A stretch of 64,000 nucleotides of DNA, from positions 247,877 to 311,876 of the forward strand of contig MNCI01035712.1 of the NCBI GenBank assembly GCA_015680685.1, written 5' to 3'. Below are positions 1 to 10,352 of the stretch, piece by piece (position 1 is the first letter of the stretch; each line of letters opens with the position of its first letter). The translations under genes and the position numbers were made by a program. This DNA is from Gnetum montanum (Eukaryota > Streptophyta > Gnetopsida > Gnetales > Gnetaceae). The notes beneath the pieces are model-generated. The model saw only the letters and a list, made by a program, of their open reading frames with translations, was not told the origin of the DNA and ran no database searches.

Positions 1-216
1 TAAATGAAACCACGTGCTGCAAGGTTTATCCAATCAAGTTCGTCTTTATTGCCGTACACAACTTGGGTTCAGGTTTACAAGTTGCTCGAATAAAGAGCCG
101 TTCACTCTAGGACTCCTACTGCGGGCACATGGGAAAAATTCTAACTCTGGAGTGATAAATCTGCCAGAGCTTCGCTACTTCTAGCCAGGATTGGGAAATG
201 AAGGAAGTGCCGCCTC

Positions 217-226
217 TTATTTATAG
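217..226 (-). promoter_or_regulatory. TATA box of element A LTR
   Basis: The minus strand reads CTATAAATAA. The palindromes lie directly upstream and the polyadenylation-like AATAAAG lies downstream, as expected for a plant LTR promoter. Confidence 0.6.
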
Positions 227-241
227 ATATGACGGTGGGAC

Positions 242-312
242 GCGATATCGTGTACACGATATTGCAGGGTAAGACGCGATATCGCGTACGCGATATCGTG
301 TACGTGATATCG
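242..312. repeat. Overlapping CpG-rich palindromes in U3 of element A
   Basis: Three consecutive inverted repeats built on GATATCG lie just upstream of the TATA box. Positions 242-265 form a 24-bp palindrome with one mismatched pair. Positions 277-298 form a perfect 22-bp palindrome centred on GCGTACGC. Positions 291-312 form a third imperfect one sharing its first eight bases with the second. Decayed versions (ATATCATAACAATGATATCG-like) occur at the same place in the LTR of element B. Their U3 position suggests protein-binding sites or a methylation target; that is inference. Confidence 0.8.
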
Positions 313-338
313 CGGCGCATGCAGGTTGCGTCTCATCA

Positions 339-764
339 GTCATACTCATGCAAATTACTAACTACAATAAAAATAAATTAACTAACTAAGTTCATAAAAT
401 TAAATAACATTAAAGTAAATTACAAAGAATGCAAATTAAATTAATATGTCAAGTGCTGCAATAAAGAAAATGAATCTTGATTTTATTGCCATCATGAAAA
501 TGTATTCAAGTACATATCCACTCAAATAAATTTCATTCAATCTACTTGGTTCACATTGTAGACACTTGGTGACTTTTACTAACTTTTACAAAAATAAATT
601 GTAATAGTCTAAGTAAATGAATGATCAAATGGTGTCATAATTACAATGGGTATTTTCACTTATATAGGCAAATACTATGCTTACATCAATGCTAATGCAT
701 TGACAAAATAGAGCATACATGGATACTAATGTATCAACATGATCCTTTAAAATGATGTTCATCA
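339..764 (-). repeat. F-left: partial LTR of the F family, interrupted by element A
   Basis: On the minus strand this piece starts TGATGAACATC at 764 and includes a TATATAAG-type promoter near 655-665 and an AATAAAATCAAG block near 480-490. It ends at 339, where element A begins. It aligns with the plus-strand LTR at 43075-43953 (shared 'GAATACATTTTCATG' and 'GCATGAGTATGA' blocks). No clear polypurine tract is seen at 765-800, so its join to the D 3' ORF on the right is probably a rearrangement and not a normal 3' end. Confidence 0.6.
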
Positions 765-883
765 TATGCTCATGACTGACTAAAAATTTGGCATGACCCT
801 TTGAAACAATGTTTATTAACATCAAAATATTTGTGTTTTCTATTCTCAATTTCGTTACATTTGCATTTACTTTGACCAATTAC

Positions 884-2200
884 TCCTACTAGTGATTACA
901 GTATTCCTCAATGATTCTCTCTGCTTTTTCACCTTAAGCAATCTTTGGTCTCTTTTTCTAGGTTCTTATTCATATTATTTAGTATTACATCAAACATGGA
1001 TACATCCTAAGTAGCCATCTTCTTTTTTATCTCCACTTCTTGTTCAAAGGTCTCATCACTTATTAAGCCATGCTAGAGAACCATAGGATCAAACAAGCAA
1101 GCTTTCCATTGCAAAACTTTGGCTACCAGATATTGGTTTAGAGTTGTAGTCTATTGGAGTTGCACCTTAGTGATAAAAATATGAAATGTTACTTATAGGT
1201 GTAGAACCTGATGTTTCCTCACTGCTTGCTGGCTTATCTAATTGATCCTTCTTTGGTGGCACTAGTTTAGAAACTTTTGTGTAGGAAGCATTCTGGGCTT
1301 TTCTTAGAACATCATTTGTGTATCCTAGAATCTCCACATGTTTGCAAAACTTTCTAATTAGGTAATGGAATGGCAGTGTAAGTTTCCTTGCCTTCTTTTC
1401 TTTGAACATTCTTTGGATCTCTAGGAAGAGAAAATGTGCTATGTTGGCATTAAATTTTTCCATGAGAATTGCACTTCCTCTTACTACATAAGTAGAGATC
1501 CTATTGAGTCTCTTGGTTGGGAATAGGTGATAAGTTCCAATCATGGAATAAATCTTCTCCTTAGTAGTTAATTCACTATAATCCTTGTCCTCTTTCCCAT
1601 AGGCTCTTTATAGCCATAGCTTCTTTATGTCTATGTTAAACTTGGTGGATATTTGCACTACATTGGCTTTAACATTTGGGATGTTAAGTGCCTTGGCAAT
1701 AGTGTCAATAGAATAAGACACCGAGACTCCTTCTATCTTAATGATTGCATGATCTTGTTTATTTCTCAAAAACTAATATACCTCTCTTAGGTACATTTCA
1801 ACATTACATGAGAGAGTGGTCCATAGAAGAGAGGCTTGAAGTTGAGTTTTATGCTCTCAAGAGCAAGCTTCATGAATGGTCAAAAATTTAATTCCATAAT
1901 TACTATGGACATGATGGATTTCTCCTAAATGGCTTAGAGGCATTCTACCAATAGCATGAGGTGTTGCCTTTATTATGGTGCTAGTGGTGCCTCTACCTCA
2001 AATTGTGTAGATTGTTTTGTGGTAGGAGTTTGTTGATGGATATTAAAAGATTGGACCTCCTACTTTGCTTCTAGCATTTGTTCTCTAGCTTAACCTCTTC
2101 TTTAGCCTCTTAGTCTCTTACTTCTAGGCTATGAGGATCCCTTTGTTGCAAGTCTCTTTGGAGTCATCTACAATCATTAAGAATTTTTTTGAGCATATCC
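884..2200 (-). pseudogene. Element D extra 3' ORF (putative plant transposon protein domain), decayed
   Basis: The longest open piece is 125 codons at 1167-1544 (minus). It contains HLFPTKRLNRISTYVVRGSA, then MEKFNANIAHFLFLEIQRMF, then LPFHYLIRKFCKHVEILGYT. The same chain, with stops, is found in B (about 25300-25560) and more distantly in C (18941-19429). I assign it by memory of the family to the domain annotated in plants as 'putative plant transposon protein', carried by Athila/Tat-type elements downstream of pol. Its function is unknown. Upstream (1600-2200) the reading continues with frame changes; downstream it stops matching B near 900, so the coiled-coil tail is lost. Confidence 0.65.
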
Positions 2201-3134
2201 AATGATTTAATAGGTTTTAATAGCTCATAATCCTTTCCCAGATCCTTGGTTTGATAAAATTTTTATCCTTATTATTAGTTATGGCTCTTATTATGATTAC
2301 AAAGTTAGAGAAATTCAAAAAGAAACCCTTAATTATTATATCTTTGATTGTTATGGCCTCTCACAGTTATCATTTTCTTGTTTATTATACCATTGAGTGG
2401 TTGGCCAAGAGAATTGGTCAAGTCCATTGATTTTTATTTTATTAGTTAATTAAAATATTCTTATTTAGTCTTATACTTACCCTTAATATTTTCTTCTAGT
2501 GTTAGAAAACTTTTGGCTCAACTTTCCTTATCTACACACAATACATCCCCCCACACTCGCCCCCTCCTCCCCCACCACATGCCATAACTAAGTTCAGCAC
2601 TTTGGGATCAATAAGATTCTAGAATCAAAGAAATTAGGGTTGTGGTAAGGAAGTTATGTAGCTTGAAAGTTCAAATGTTACAGCTCAAAAAAGTTGCATG
2701 AACTCCCCTATCTTTGAAATGGTAGAATGAAAACAAGTTCTAACTCCTTGTGTGTATATGTAGATTTTTATTAGTATGACATTGTAGATATGACATCATA
2801 GTTGTGATGTCGTAGATCATACAACATCTTAGATGCGATGTCATCACTGGAAAATTTTGGATTTTTGGTGGTTTTTGATGAAAAAATTGAGTCTATTAGA
2901 TAGTTTAAAAGATGTAGAGGTTTTTTGAAGGATATTTAATCATAGATGATGCTTAAATTATGAAAACTTGATATTTGAAGATCATCAAGAAGGAATCTTC
3001 AACAAAGAAGGTCAATTAGACATATATGAGATAGAGTGAGAATTTTCAAAAGTATCATCAAATACAAAAAATTAGGAAAGTAAACATTAATGCTAAAAGC
3101 ATCTTGGATGCACAAGATGACATCAAATTGGTCA
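2201..3134 (-). other. Element D non-coding spacer, part next to the 3' ORF
   Basis: No convincing coding frame. Read on the minus strand, 2580-2700 aligns with the B spacer at about 24215-24300 (shared 'TTCTTAAATCCTATTGATC'-like text), which places it between pol and the 3' ORF. A C-rich run at 2546-2578 is unique to this copy. At 3134 it is cut by the insertion of B and resumes at 27589. Confidence 0.55.
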
Positions 3135-3139
3135 TCAGG
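3135..3139. repeat. Target-site duplication, left copy, element B
   Basis: TCAGG directly precedes the LTR terminus TGATAAAG. The partner after the 3' LTR (27584-27588) is TCAAG, one G-to-A change apart. The flanks on both sides continue element D on the minus strand. Confidence 0.55.
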
Positions 3140-4020
3140 TGATAAAGTAAAAATTTTGAGTTAATGCGATATCATAACAATGATATCGTATCAATGATAA
3201 TGTAGCACATGCTATTGCATTGTTGATACGATGTTTTGGGATGTGTGCAACCCTATAAATATGACACTTGGCTACATAATCAAGTACAAATTCATTTCCA
3301 TAGTAATAGAACTATTCCAGTTTGATTTCCTAGCCTTAGACTTAGCGAAAGTGAATGTCCACTGTGTGATGTGTCATAGTTGAATGGAATATTTATTCAA
3401 GAAAGTTGTACTTGGGCACAAGTTGTAAATGTAAATAAAGATCGAGATTATTTCCCGTCATTGCAGCATCACTTAGTTTTATTCATGTTTACTTAGCATA
3501 ATGTTTACTATTTTACTAGTTTAATACTTTACTTTCGTATACACTTTACTTTTACTTGCTAATAGTAAGCGAAATGGATATGATTGATTTTGTACATTAA
3601 GTGTGATTGTTTGGTAATCCCAATAGTACTATCGCTTGGTTTTTCCCAGTACTATAATACTTGGTAATCCCAATGATGATTACATGAGTCTAAGATGTGT
3701 TTGGTAAACTAGGAATGACTATCCATCATTATATGCTAGAATAGATTTACTTGTGATTACTAAGATTTAGAATTTTTTTCCACCTTCATCATGTTTATGC
3801 TTAGGAGTTATAAGAGCCCAACAACATCATCTATCATATGCCTCACTATGAGTTAAAGCATACGTTTAACTTTCACTAACTCAAAGTAAGAAGATAATGA
3901 TCATGAACTTCAACTCAATTACTAGCATAATAACATTGAACATCTATAGATTATGATTAGGTCACATGTGAACACTCGTGACTTACATGGTTAGGTGTTG
4001 GATTGCTCCACCGCTCATCA
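3140..4020 (+). repeat. Element B 5' LTR
   Basis: The 881-bp LTR runs from TGATAAAG to CGCTCATCA. It has a TATA box at 3253, AATAAAGATCGAG near 3435 and the conserved end 'TTAGGTGTTGGATTGCTCCACCG'-like block. The 3' half is repeated at 27090-27583. U3 holds decayed GATATC palindromes at 3167-3200. The LTR of I (61405-62242) and the minus-strand LTR of D (42029-42928) are relatives. Confidence 0.8.
3253..3260 (+). promoter_or_regulatory. TATA box, element B 5' LTR
   Basis: CTATAAAT in U3, with the AATAAAG polyadenylation-type signal about 180 bp downstream. Confidence 0.6.
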
Positions 4021-4021
4021 T

Positions 4022-4038
4022 TAACACCATTTCTAGGA
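4022..4038 (+). other. Primer binding site of element B (tRNA-Asp type, decayed)
   Basis: The sequence right after the LTR, TAACACCATTTCTAGGA, aligns with the complement of a plant tRNA-Asp 3' end (TGGCGCCGTTGCCGGGG), with most differences G-to-A or C-to-T. The better-preserved sites of C, H and I at the same place support the reading. Confidence 0.6.
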
Positions 4039-4188
4039 AAGTGTCAATGTGTGTTGAGTAATTGATTTCATAAAGTTCATTATATTTGAAAACACAAAGT
4101 TAATTTTCAAAATTTTTTAAATTTTTTTTAATAACACACATCACTTAAGCATTAAAATTACCACATGGATTTAACATAAAGGGAAACA

Positions 4189-6180
4189 ATGTCACTTGCA
4201 AGAGAACTAAAGAAGAATTATGATAGAAACCATGATGACAAAGACTGTAGTGCACCAATGCAAATAAGTGTTTCATATGCTCATGAAGATCTATACTATC
4301 TTGACTTTACATTCATCTTTCATCAAGATGAAAAAATTAGATGGAGGAACATGTTGGACAACATCATCTTACCATCAAAGTATTCCATACCACTCATGTT
4401 TCAAGAAATCCTTAAGAAGATCAACCTAAGTCATGAATAAGATAGATACGGAGTCACAGAGAACATGACTAGGTTATACTAGTAATAAAGGCCCAGGCAT
4501 AGAGGGATGCCCTTATGGAGCTAAACATGAATAAGAGAAGGAAAAGAAAGTTCCTTAGATAGTTTTCATGAAGGAAATTAAAGACACTTCACTCCAAGCT
4601 AACAAATTTCATCTACTTCAAAGATCTCACTCTCATACTCTGGTCATACACGTTAAGGATCCTATTAACATAAAGTTTAAGTCAACTCTTGTAGAGTACC
4701 TTGAAAGGAATGCAAAAGACTCAAGACATAGGCAGAGTTCAAGGCCTAGAGCTTTTGATGATTCAAAGGGAAATGAATCAAGGAGTCACCAAAGGAGAAC
4801 AAGCCTACACTATTCTCCCATTGCTTCCTCCACCTCTTCATGCTCATTTACAAGGTCTAATAAGAAGGAGCATCAATATAGAGATTATGAAAGGAATAGA
4901 TAAGAAGGATTTAAGAGACATGAGTATAGAGGAAGACATTTTGATAGTGAAGAGGATGAGTATGAAAGAAGAAGAGAAAGGAATATATGTAAAGAAAGGG
5001 AGCATTATGAAGATAGTAGGGGTCACCACTACAATAGAGAAAATGAACCTGATTGCTATGAAGAACCCATATTGGTCACTTGAAGCATGATAAATATCAA
5101 GGGAGCTATTTATATATCAACCAAACACATAAGGTATAATCGCATTAAGTGGTTAGACATGAACAACATGCCTAAATTTGAGGGTGGTTACAATGCTGAT
5201 CCACAACATCACCTTCAAGCATTCCATGATTTCCATGATGCTTCCATCCTATAGAACATAGAAAGTGATTGGCAGAAATTGAAGTTGTTCCCAAGGACAC
5301 TTGTGAAAGAGATTGAAAGTTGGTATAGATCATTGAAATTAGAATCAATCAAGAGATGGATTACCATGCTAGAACTTTTCAATGATAAATATCAAACATA
5401 TTCTTGGGTGTCCAATCTTTGAAAAAATATCCAAGGATGGAAGCAAGGGACCCATGAATCCCTTGATGTGGTAATGGGTTGATACTATTCACTACTGCAT
5501 AGATTCCTAGGCCATGGATTCTCATAGAAGGAATAACTAAGGAACATAGTAGATGGGTTGAAAAACAAAACCAGAGAGACCCTTAGGGTTTATGCCTAAG
5601 ATCGATTATCAAAAATGTTTGTCCATTGAATCCAAAGACTTATCAATCAAGTGGTAAAGGAAGAAGGTGAACTAAAGAAGAGAGAATCAACTAAGAAGTA
5701 TAATAGAGATCCATCCATTCGTAAAAGGGATGTAAGAGTATGTGATACATAAGAAGAGGAAACCTTGGATTAGGTGATCTAAAAGAACACACTACCTATT
5801 CAGAAATGTGTTATACATATAGCAGCAAACGTAGAAAAGAAGTGGGATTTAGTAGAGAAGAAATTTGTAATAGCTTTAAATATTATGGGGAATGAATTAA
5901 ATAGTCCTTCAACAAAGGCAAGGATAAGAAGAAGAGGAGAGATTTTAGAAGAAAAGAAAAAGTGGTTTCCATGGCTGAATGCTTGGATGCAAGCTCCAAT
6001 TATGAAGAAGATGTACTATGTGTAGATACAAACATTCCAAGGGATGTTGTCCTCTAATGATACATTTATAAAAAATAGGGGCATACACACTTAATTCCAA
6101 GTTCATCAAGAAGAAAATGCCCAAACGGTTACCTTACCCTTAAGGTAACTACTGACAAGCCTTCAAACCAATGTACTAGC
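4189..6180 (+). pseudogene. Element B gag, decayed
   Basis: The ATG at 4189 opens 83 codons that include YAHEDLYYLDFTFIFHQDE, the conserved N-terminal block also found in C, D and I. The capsid-like part lies at about 5140-5620: KWLDMNNMPKFEGGYNADP, LKLFPRTLVKEIESWYRSL and LELFNDKYQTYSWVSNL, broken by TAG and TGA stops. Around 6020-6070 a Cys/His motif (C-Y-H-S-K-G-C-C-P-L) precedes a Pro/Gln-rich tail. The product would be the particle-forming Gag. It cannot be translated whole because there are more than ten stops and frame changes. The start is chosen from the matching starts in C (10353) and D (41883). Confidence 0.75.
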
Positions 6181-6779
6181 CTAGTAGAGCCTATCTGCAA
6201 CCATAGGAGCAATACCACTAGTAGTGGCAGCAACCCTAATCGTGGATGATGCCATGACCATGATAATAGTATTCATATTTGTAATCAGATCCATATGGAT
6301 GTTATGTTCAACATCCAATTTCTCCAAGTAATGTAGTAGTTCAAGCTTTGCAATATTATCCACCTGAATACCATAGACCAACATCACCAAGGACTAACTC
6401 CAACCCATACATGCATATGTAAGTAGTTGGTTCACTAAGTCAACATCATAATCCTTTACCACTAATGAAACCACCTATAATGTAGGGGGAACTACCATCA
6501 CAGCCCTAGTACAAAAAGTTCAACTAGGGTGATTAACATGTAATAGGAAGTAATCACATATGAACCACAATCCAAGAAACAACTGATCTTCTATACAAGC
6601 CCAAAAAAGGTTTAAAGGATGGGGAGCACATCTACTTCTACTATATCCACATCTAATCCTCCTAGAAATCACAAGTTTTCATCATTAGCTAATGCAAATA
6701 TCACAATTATCATGTTAACTTAGATGATTACTCATTGGATTAAGGTACGAGTGCTTCCTCAAAAGTGAATAGATCTAGA

Positions 6780-7340
6780 AAGTTCCTTTGTCTACCTTCA
6801 AATAGCAAGACAGAAACCATGCAAGCATTTACTTGATTCTAGGTTTGGAGTAAACTTGATATCACAAGATATGTATTAGGCTTGGAATCTACCACCTTTA
6901 AAAAAGAGTAACATTCAGCTAAACCTTGCAGACCAGCTGATCATAATTCCACTAGGATGAGTGGATGATGTGATTACTACCATCAGTAGTTGGTCCTACC
7001 CTATACAATTTTTGGTTATTCATGTAGGTAAGAATAAGGGAGAGTTCCCAATCATAATGTGAAGAGCTTGGCTTAGCGTTATAGATGCTAAGCTTGGAAT
7101 TAGAGACTTATCCATGGAAATCTTCAAGGAAGATGAATTTGACATTATTCAAAGATGCAGAGTTCTATGTATTGCATACAACAATAATGGGTGAAATTGT
7201 GTATAGAGAATATGGGCCATTGAACAAGAAGATACCATAGCATGCAACAGATGTATAGAGGAAATGCATATGCAAAAATGTCTGTATGTGGTAGCCACTC
7301 AATAAGAAGGCACCCAATGGTTGATCACAAATGTAAAAAT
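6780..7340 (+). pseudogene. Element B retropepsin-like protease, decayed
   Basis: The frame contains LLDSRFGVNLISQDM near 6830-6880, where C has DLGLGVNVISHDM, so the active-site Gly has become Arg (G-to-A). Downstream VITTISSWSYPIQFLVIHVG and AWLSVIDAKLGIRDL (6970-7110) match the C and D proteases. The end block VVATQ-EGTQWL (near 7290) is shared with C and G. Inactive through the active-site change and several stops. Confidence 0.65.
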
Positions 7341-7689
7341 AGAATAAAAAAAATACATGGAACCAACTAACTAAATCATAGGTGCCTACGTAGAGGAAAC
7401 GTACAAACTAGAGTAGTTAAAAAGAAGACACCCCTGTTCACATGAGTGTCAACAAGAAGAAATAGATTAGGGATAGATAGAGATCCTGAATACTATAGAG
7501 CCAGAACCATTAGAATTAAAGACCCTACCAAAAACATTAGAATATTCTTCTTAAAAAATAAGAATTTGGTAATAATTAATGCCAACCTAAATAAAATGTA
7601 GAAGAAGAAGTTGTTGGAAGTCATCAACAAGTGGCCAATAGCATTTGTGTGATCCTAGAATTTGTTAACATTAAATATATACTAATCTA

Positions 7690-8840
7690 GTAATGAAACC
7701 ATGACACCAACCCCAAAGAAGACTTAATTCAAAGTTAAAAGAAGTAGTCAAGCAGGAGCTAGAAAAGTTACTAAAAGTAGGATTCATTTATCCCATTGTG
7801 GAGAGTGAATGGGTCAATCCTTTAGTGATAGTTCCAAATAAGGGGAGAAAGTGGAGAGTGTGTATTGATTTCTGATTGTTGAACTCTGCTACATTGAAGG
7901 ATTAATTTTCCTTGACATTTGTTGAACAAGTCCTAGATACTATTGCAAGACATGACTACTATAGTTTTTTGTATGTCTACAACAAATACAACCAAATCTA
8001 CATTGTTCTTGAGGACTAGAAGAAGATAATGTTCACTAGTCCATGGGGAACGTTTTTCTATAAATAGATGTCATTTGGTCTTTATAATGCACTTGCCACA
8101 TTCTAAAGACTTGTATCCAGTATTTTCTTGAAACAAATAGGAAATGACATTGAAGTTTTCATGGACGATTTTCAACCTATGGGCTAGATTTTAAGCAAGC
8201 ACTAGATTGATTAGAGTAGGTACTAAAAAGATGTGTGGAGACAAATCATAAGTTTAATTAGCTAGAAAAGCCACCTTATGATTTAGGATGGGATCAGGTT
8301 GCAACAAAAAATTTCTTAGAAAGGAGTAGAGTTAGATCTTGAGGCCATAGACAGTAAAAGATGTTAGATAATTCTTAAACCATATAGGATACTATCAAAG
8401 ATTTCTAAAGAATTTTTCAAAGATCTCAAAACGGCTACTAGAACTCACTAAGAAGGATGTACCTTTTGAATGTCTTGTGAAAAAGCAATTGAAAACTTGA
8501 AGTAGAAGCTAAGCAAGACACCAATACTTCAAGCTCTAGATTGGTCCAAACCTTTTCATTTTATGATAGATGCTTCCAACTATGTGCTTGGTGTAGTATT
8601 GACACAAATAGATGATTAGAAAATACCATACTCTATACACTATGCCAGTAGAAGCATCACTAGGGCACAACTAAACTACACCACAATATAAAAGGAGCTC
8701 ATGGCCATGGTGTATGCACTTGAGAAGTTTTGACATGATGTGCTCAGGTACTAGATTTATGTCCATATTGATCACAGTGTCATTAGATTTGTCATGAACA
8801 AACCATTAGTTAGTCCTAGACTAATTTGATGGCTCATAAT
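7690..8840 (+). pseudogene. Element B reverse transcriptase and RNase H, decayed
   Basis: RT fragments visible across frames are 'KVGFIYPIVESEWVNPLVI'-like at 7770-7830, 'GTFFYK-MSFGLYNALATF' at 8050-8105 and the catalytic block EVFMDDF at 8152-8172, with both Asp residues kept. RNase H remains at about 8520-8830: 'FMIDASNYVLGVVLTQ'-like, a YTT-KELMAMVYALEKF-like piece and HIDHSVIRFVMNKP. Stops, mostly TAG and TGA, break every 10-40 codons. The order RT then RNase H, followed by integrase, is that of Ty3/gypsy. Confidence 0.75.
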
Positions 8841-8849
8841 TTGAACAAA

Positions 8850-9240
8850 CCATAACTTGACCTCAATGTAAGCTTAGCCCAAAGAGAGTGCCTCATGAAT
8901 TTGAATCTCTTAGAAGAGAATAGGCTAGTAACACTCATGAGCAATGAAGTCCACAAACACTACTCCAAACTTAGGCATGATGCATAGATAAGGCAAGTGT
9001 TGATATAACTAGGTGATAAAGTTCTTTATTATTATCCTAGGCCAAATTTCAAATTCTTTGGGAGGGGCCATACATTGTTCAAGTGACGTATCCATCAAGT
9101 ACCTTACACATATATCACCCATCTAGCCCACATAAGCTCATCCTTGTCAACATCCAATAGGTCAAATTCAATCATGAACATCCCAACTTTTTCAAGGAGT
9201 TTACCCAATCTATTTGAAAGTCTTTAACTTTTTTGCATTT
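8850..9240 (+). pseudogene. Element B integrase C-terminal remnant (core deleted)
   Basis: Immediately after RNase H the sequence reads NLLEENRLVTLMSNEVHKHYSKL, then GDKVLYYYPRPNFKFFGRGH. This corresponds to the C-terminal end of the C integrase (16150-16400). The zinc-binding and DDE core, about 1.2 kb in C, is missing, so an internal deletion joins RNase H to the integrase tail near 8830-8860. Confidence 0.6.
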
Positions 9241-9260
9241 CTATTTAACTAGTCTTAATA

Positions 9261-9275
9261 ATAGTTGTGGGGGTA
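9261..9275 (+). other. G-rich polypurine-like motif after pol, element B
   Basis: ATAGTTGTGGGGGTA follows the integrase tail. It is nearly identical to the polypurine tract next to the 3' LTR of C (21588-21600), but here it lies inside the element. Comparable motifs follow pol in C (16538-16554) and occur in G on the minus strand near 47105-47120. An internal second-strand priming site is one possibility. Confidence 0.45.
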
Positions 9276-9291
9276 TCCATTTGGACACATA

Positions 9292-9296
9292 GGTAT
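9292..9296. repeat. Target-site duplication, left copy, element C
   Basis: GGTAT precedes TGATGAAG. The partner at 22496-22500 is GGTAC. The one C/T difference fits deamination. Confidence 0.75.
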
Positions 9297-10187
9297 TGAT
9301 GAAGTGTTCAGTTTACGCATCAATTAGGCTGCGTTAACTAAGCCTTGTTGATGCGCCCATGTTGACATGACCCCATCAACACATTCGTCCATGCATTAAC
9401 GCGAGCTTGTTAATGTAGAGTCTATTTTCTGCTATAAATATGCATGCACCCATACTATTTAGGACATCTTTTGATATAGTTGTAGTGAAGTTGTTGTAGT
9501 TTTTTTTCATGAAAGTTAGAATATTTTCCACGTGCCCACAGCAGGAGTTTGAAGAGTGTATGGCTCTTTATTCGAGCGCTAATGTACCTGAGTCCATTGA
9601 CATGATCAACAATAAAGACAAGCTTTTTAAACATTCATTGTAGCAATTGGATTAAACTACTTTAGCAAAAATATTTTAATATTTTACAATTTTAATAATT
9701 CTAGAGCTTTTATTATTATTGCTTTATAGTTACAGTCCTTTTTATAGTTTATGATAACCATAAGCATGACCATCTCGAACATATATCTGACACTTGGCAA
9801 CCCAGTGACGCCTAACATCTGGTAACCCAACAATGGTTAGGACATGCTTTAGATGTGCATAGAGGATGGGATCAGTTGTTTATGCCAGGGATAGTTAAGT
9901 GTTTGAATAGAGAAATCGTAAAATTATATAGCCTTTCATTTCCTACATTAGAAGAATTAGACTTTAAAGATAAAAAAAAATTATAAAAATCATTTACCTC
10001 AATCTCACTCAACCATCATTTTAGAATATCACAAGTGAGGTTGGAAAGATAACAACCACTCTAACTAAGGTTTTGCTAGGTAGAATTCTATGTACATAAG
10101 TGCTTGTAGTCTTCATAATTTGATCGGGTTGCACGTGAATGCTCATGATTTGTATGGTTGGGTGTAGGGATACCTTGCTACTCATCA
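9297..10187 (+). repeat. Element C 5' LTR
   Basis: The 891-bp LTR starts TGATGAAGTGTTCAG and ends GCTACTCATCA. It matches the 3' LTR along its whole length. U3 has repeated GTTGATGCG/CGTTAAC half-palindromes; the TATA box is at 9432 and AATAAA at 9611. U5 ends in the CTCATCA terminus shared with B, D, H and I. Confidence 0.9.
9432..9440 (+). promoter_or_regulatory. TATA box, element C 5' LTR
   Basis: CTATAAATA, conserved in the 3' LTR at 21736-21744. Confidence 0.65.
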
Positions 10188-10188
10188 T

Positions 10189-10205
10189 TTGTGCCATTGT
10201 TGGGG
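10189..10205 (+). other. Primer binding site of element C (tRNA-Asp type)
   Basis: TTGTGCCATTGTTGGGG follows the LTR after one base. It differs at five positions from TGGCGCCGTTGCCGGGG, the complement of a plant tRNA-Asp 3' end; four of the five are C-to-T or G-to-A. This primer is typical of Athila-type elements. Confidence 0.75.
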
Positions 10206-10352
10206 ACTGTTAGTCTTACATGAAATATCTAGTCTTAGTAATATTGCCATTCACTTTGTTGGAATGGACCTAGTAAATTGAAATCTACGCATGCTAGGCG
10301 ACTTAGGTAAAAGAGTAAGGCAGACCAATTTATTTGTTGTCTAACATTAAGT

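Larger units (their letters stand above)
1..338 (-). repeat. Element A: truncated LTR of a young Ty3/gypsy-like element
   Basis: Read on the minus strand this segment begins TGATGAGACGC at 338, passes a run of CpG-rich palindromes and a TATA box, then has a CAATAAAGACG-type polyadenylation region near 40-60. That is U3, R and part of U5. The R region resembles the LTR of element C (shared 'GGCTCTTTATTCGAGC'-like block). The other end lies outside the window. Beyond 338 there is no polypurine tract; an unrelated older LTR (339-764) begins at once, so 338 is the true 5' terminus and A inserted into that LTR. CpG sites survive here, unlike every other LTR in the window, so A is probably the most recent arrival. 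The target duplication would be GTCAT (339-343), but its partner is off the edge. Confidence 0.75.

Noticed and set aside
4701-5090. 129-codon plus-strand ORF overlapping gag of B
   Set aside because: Met/Ile/Lys/Glu-rich shadow; the gag-like Ser/Arg/His-rich text is in the adjacent frame (4568-4903).
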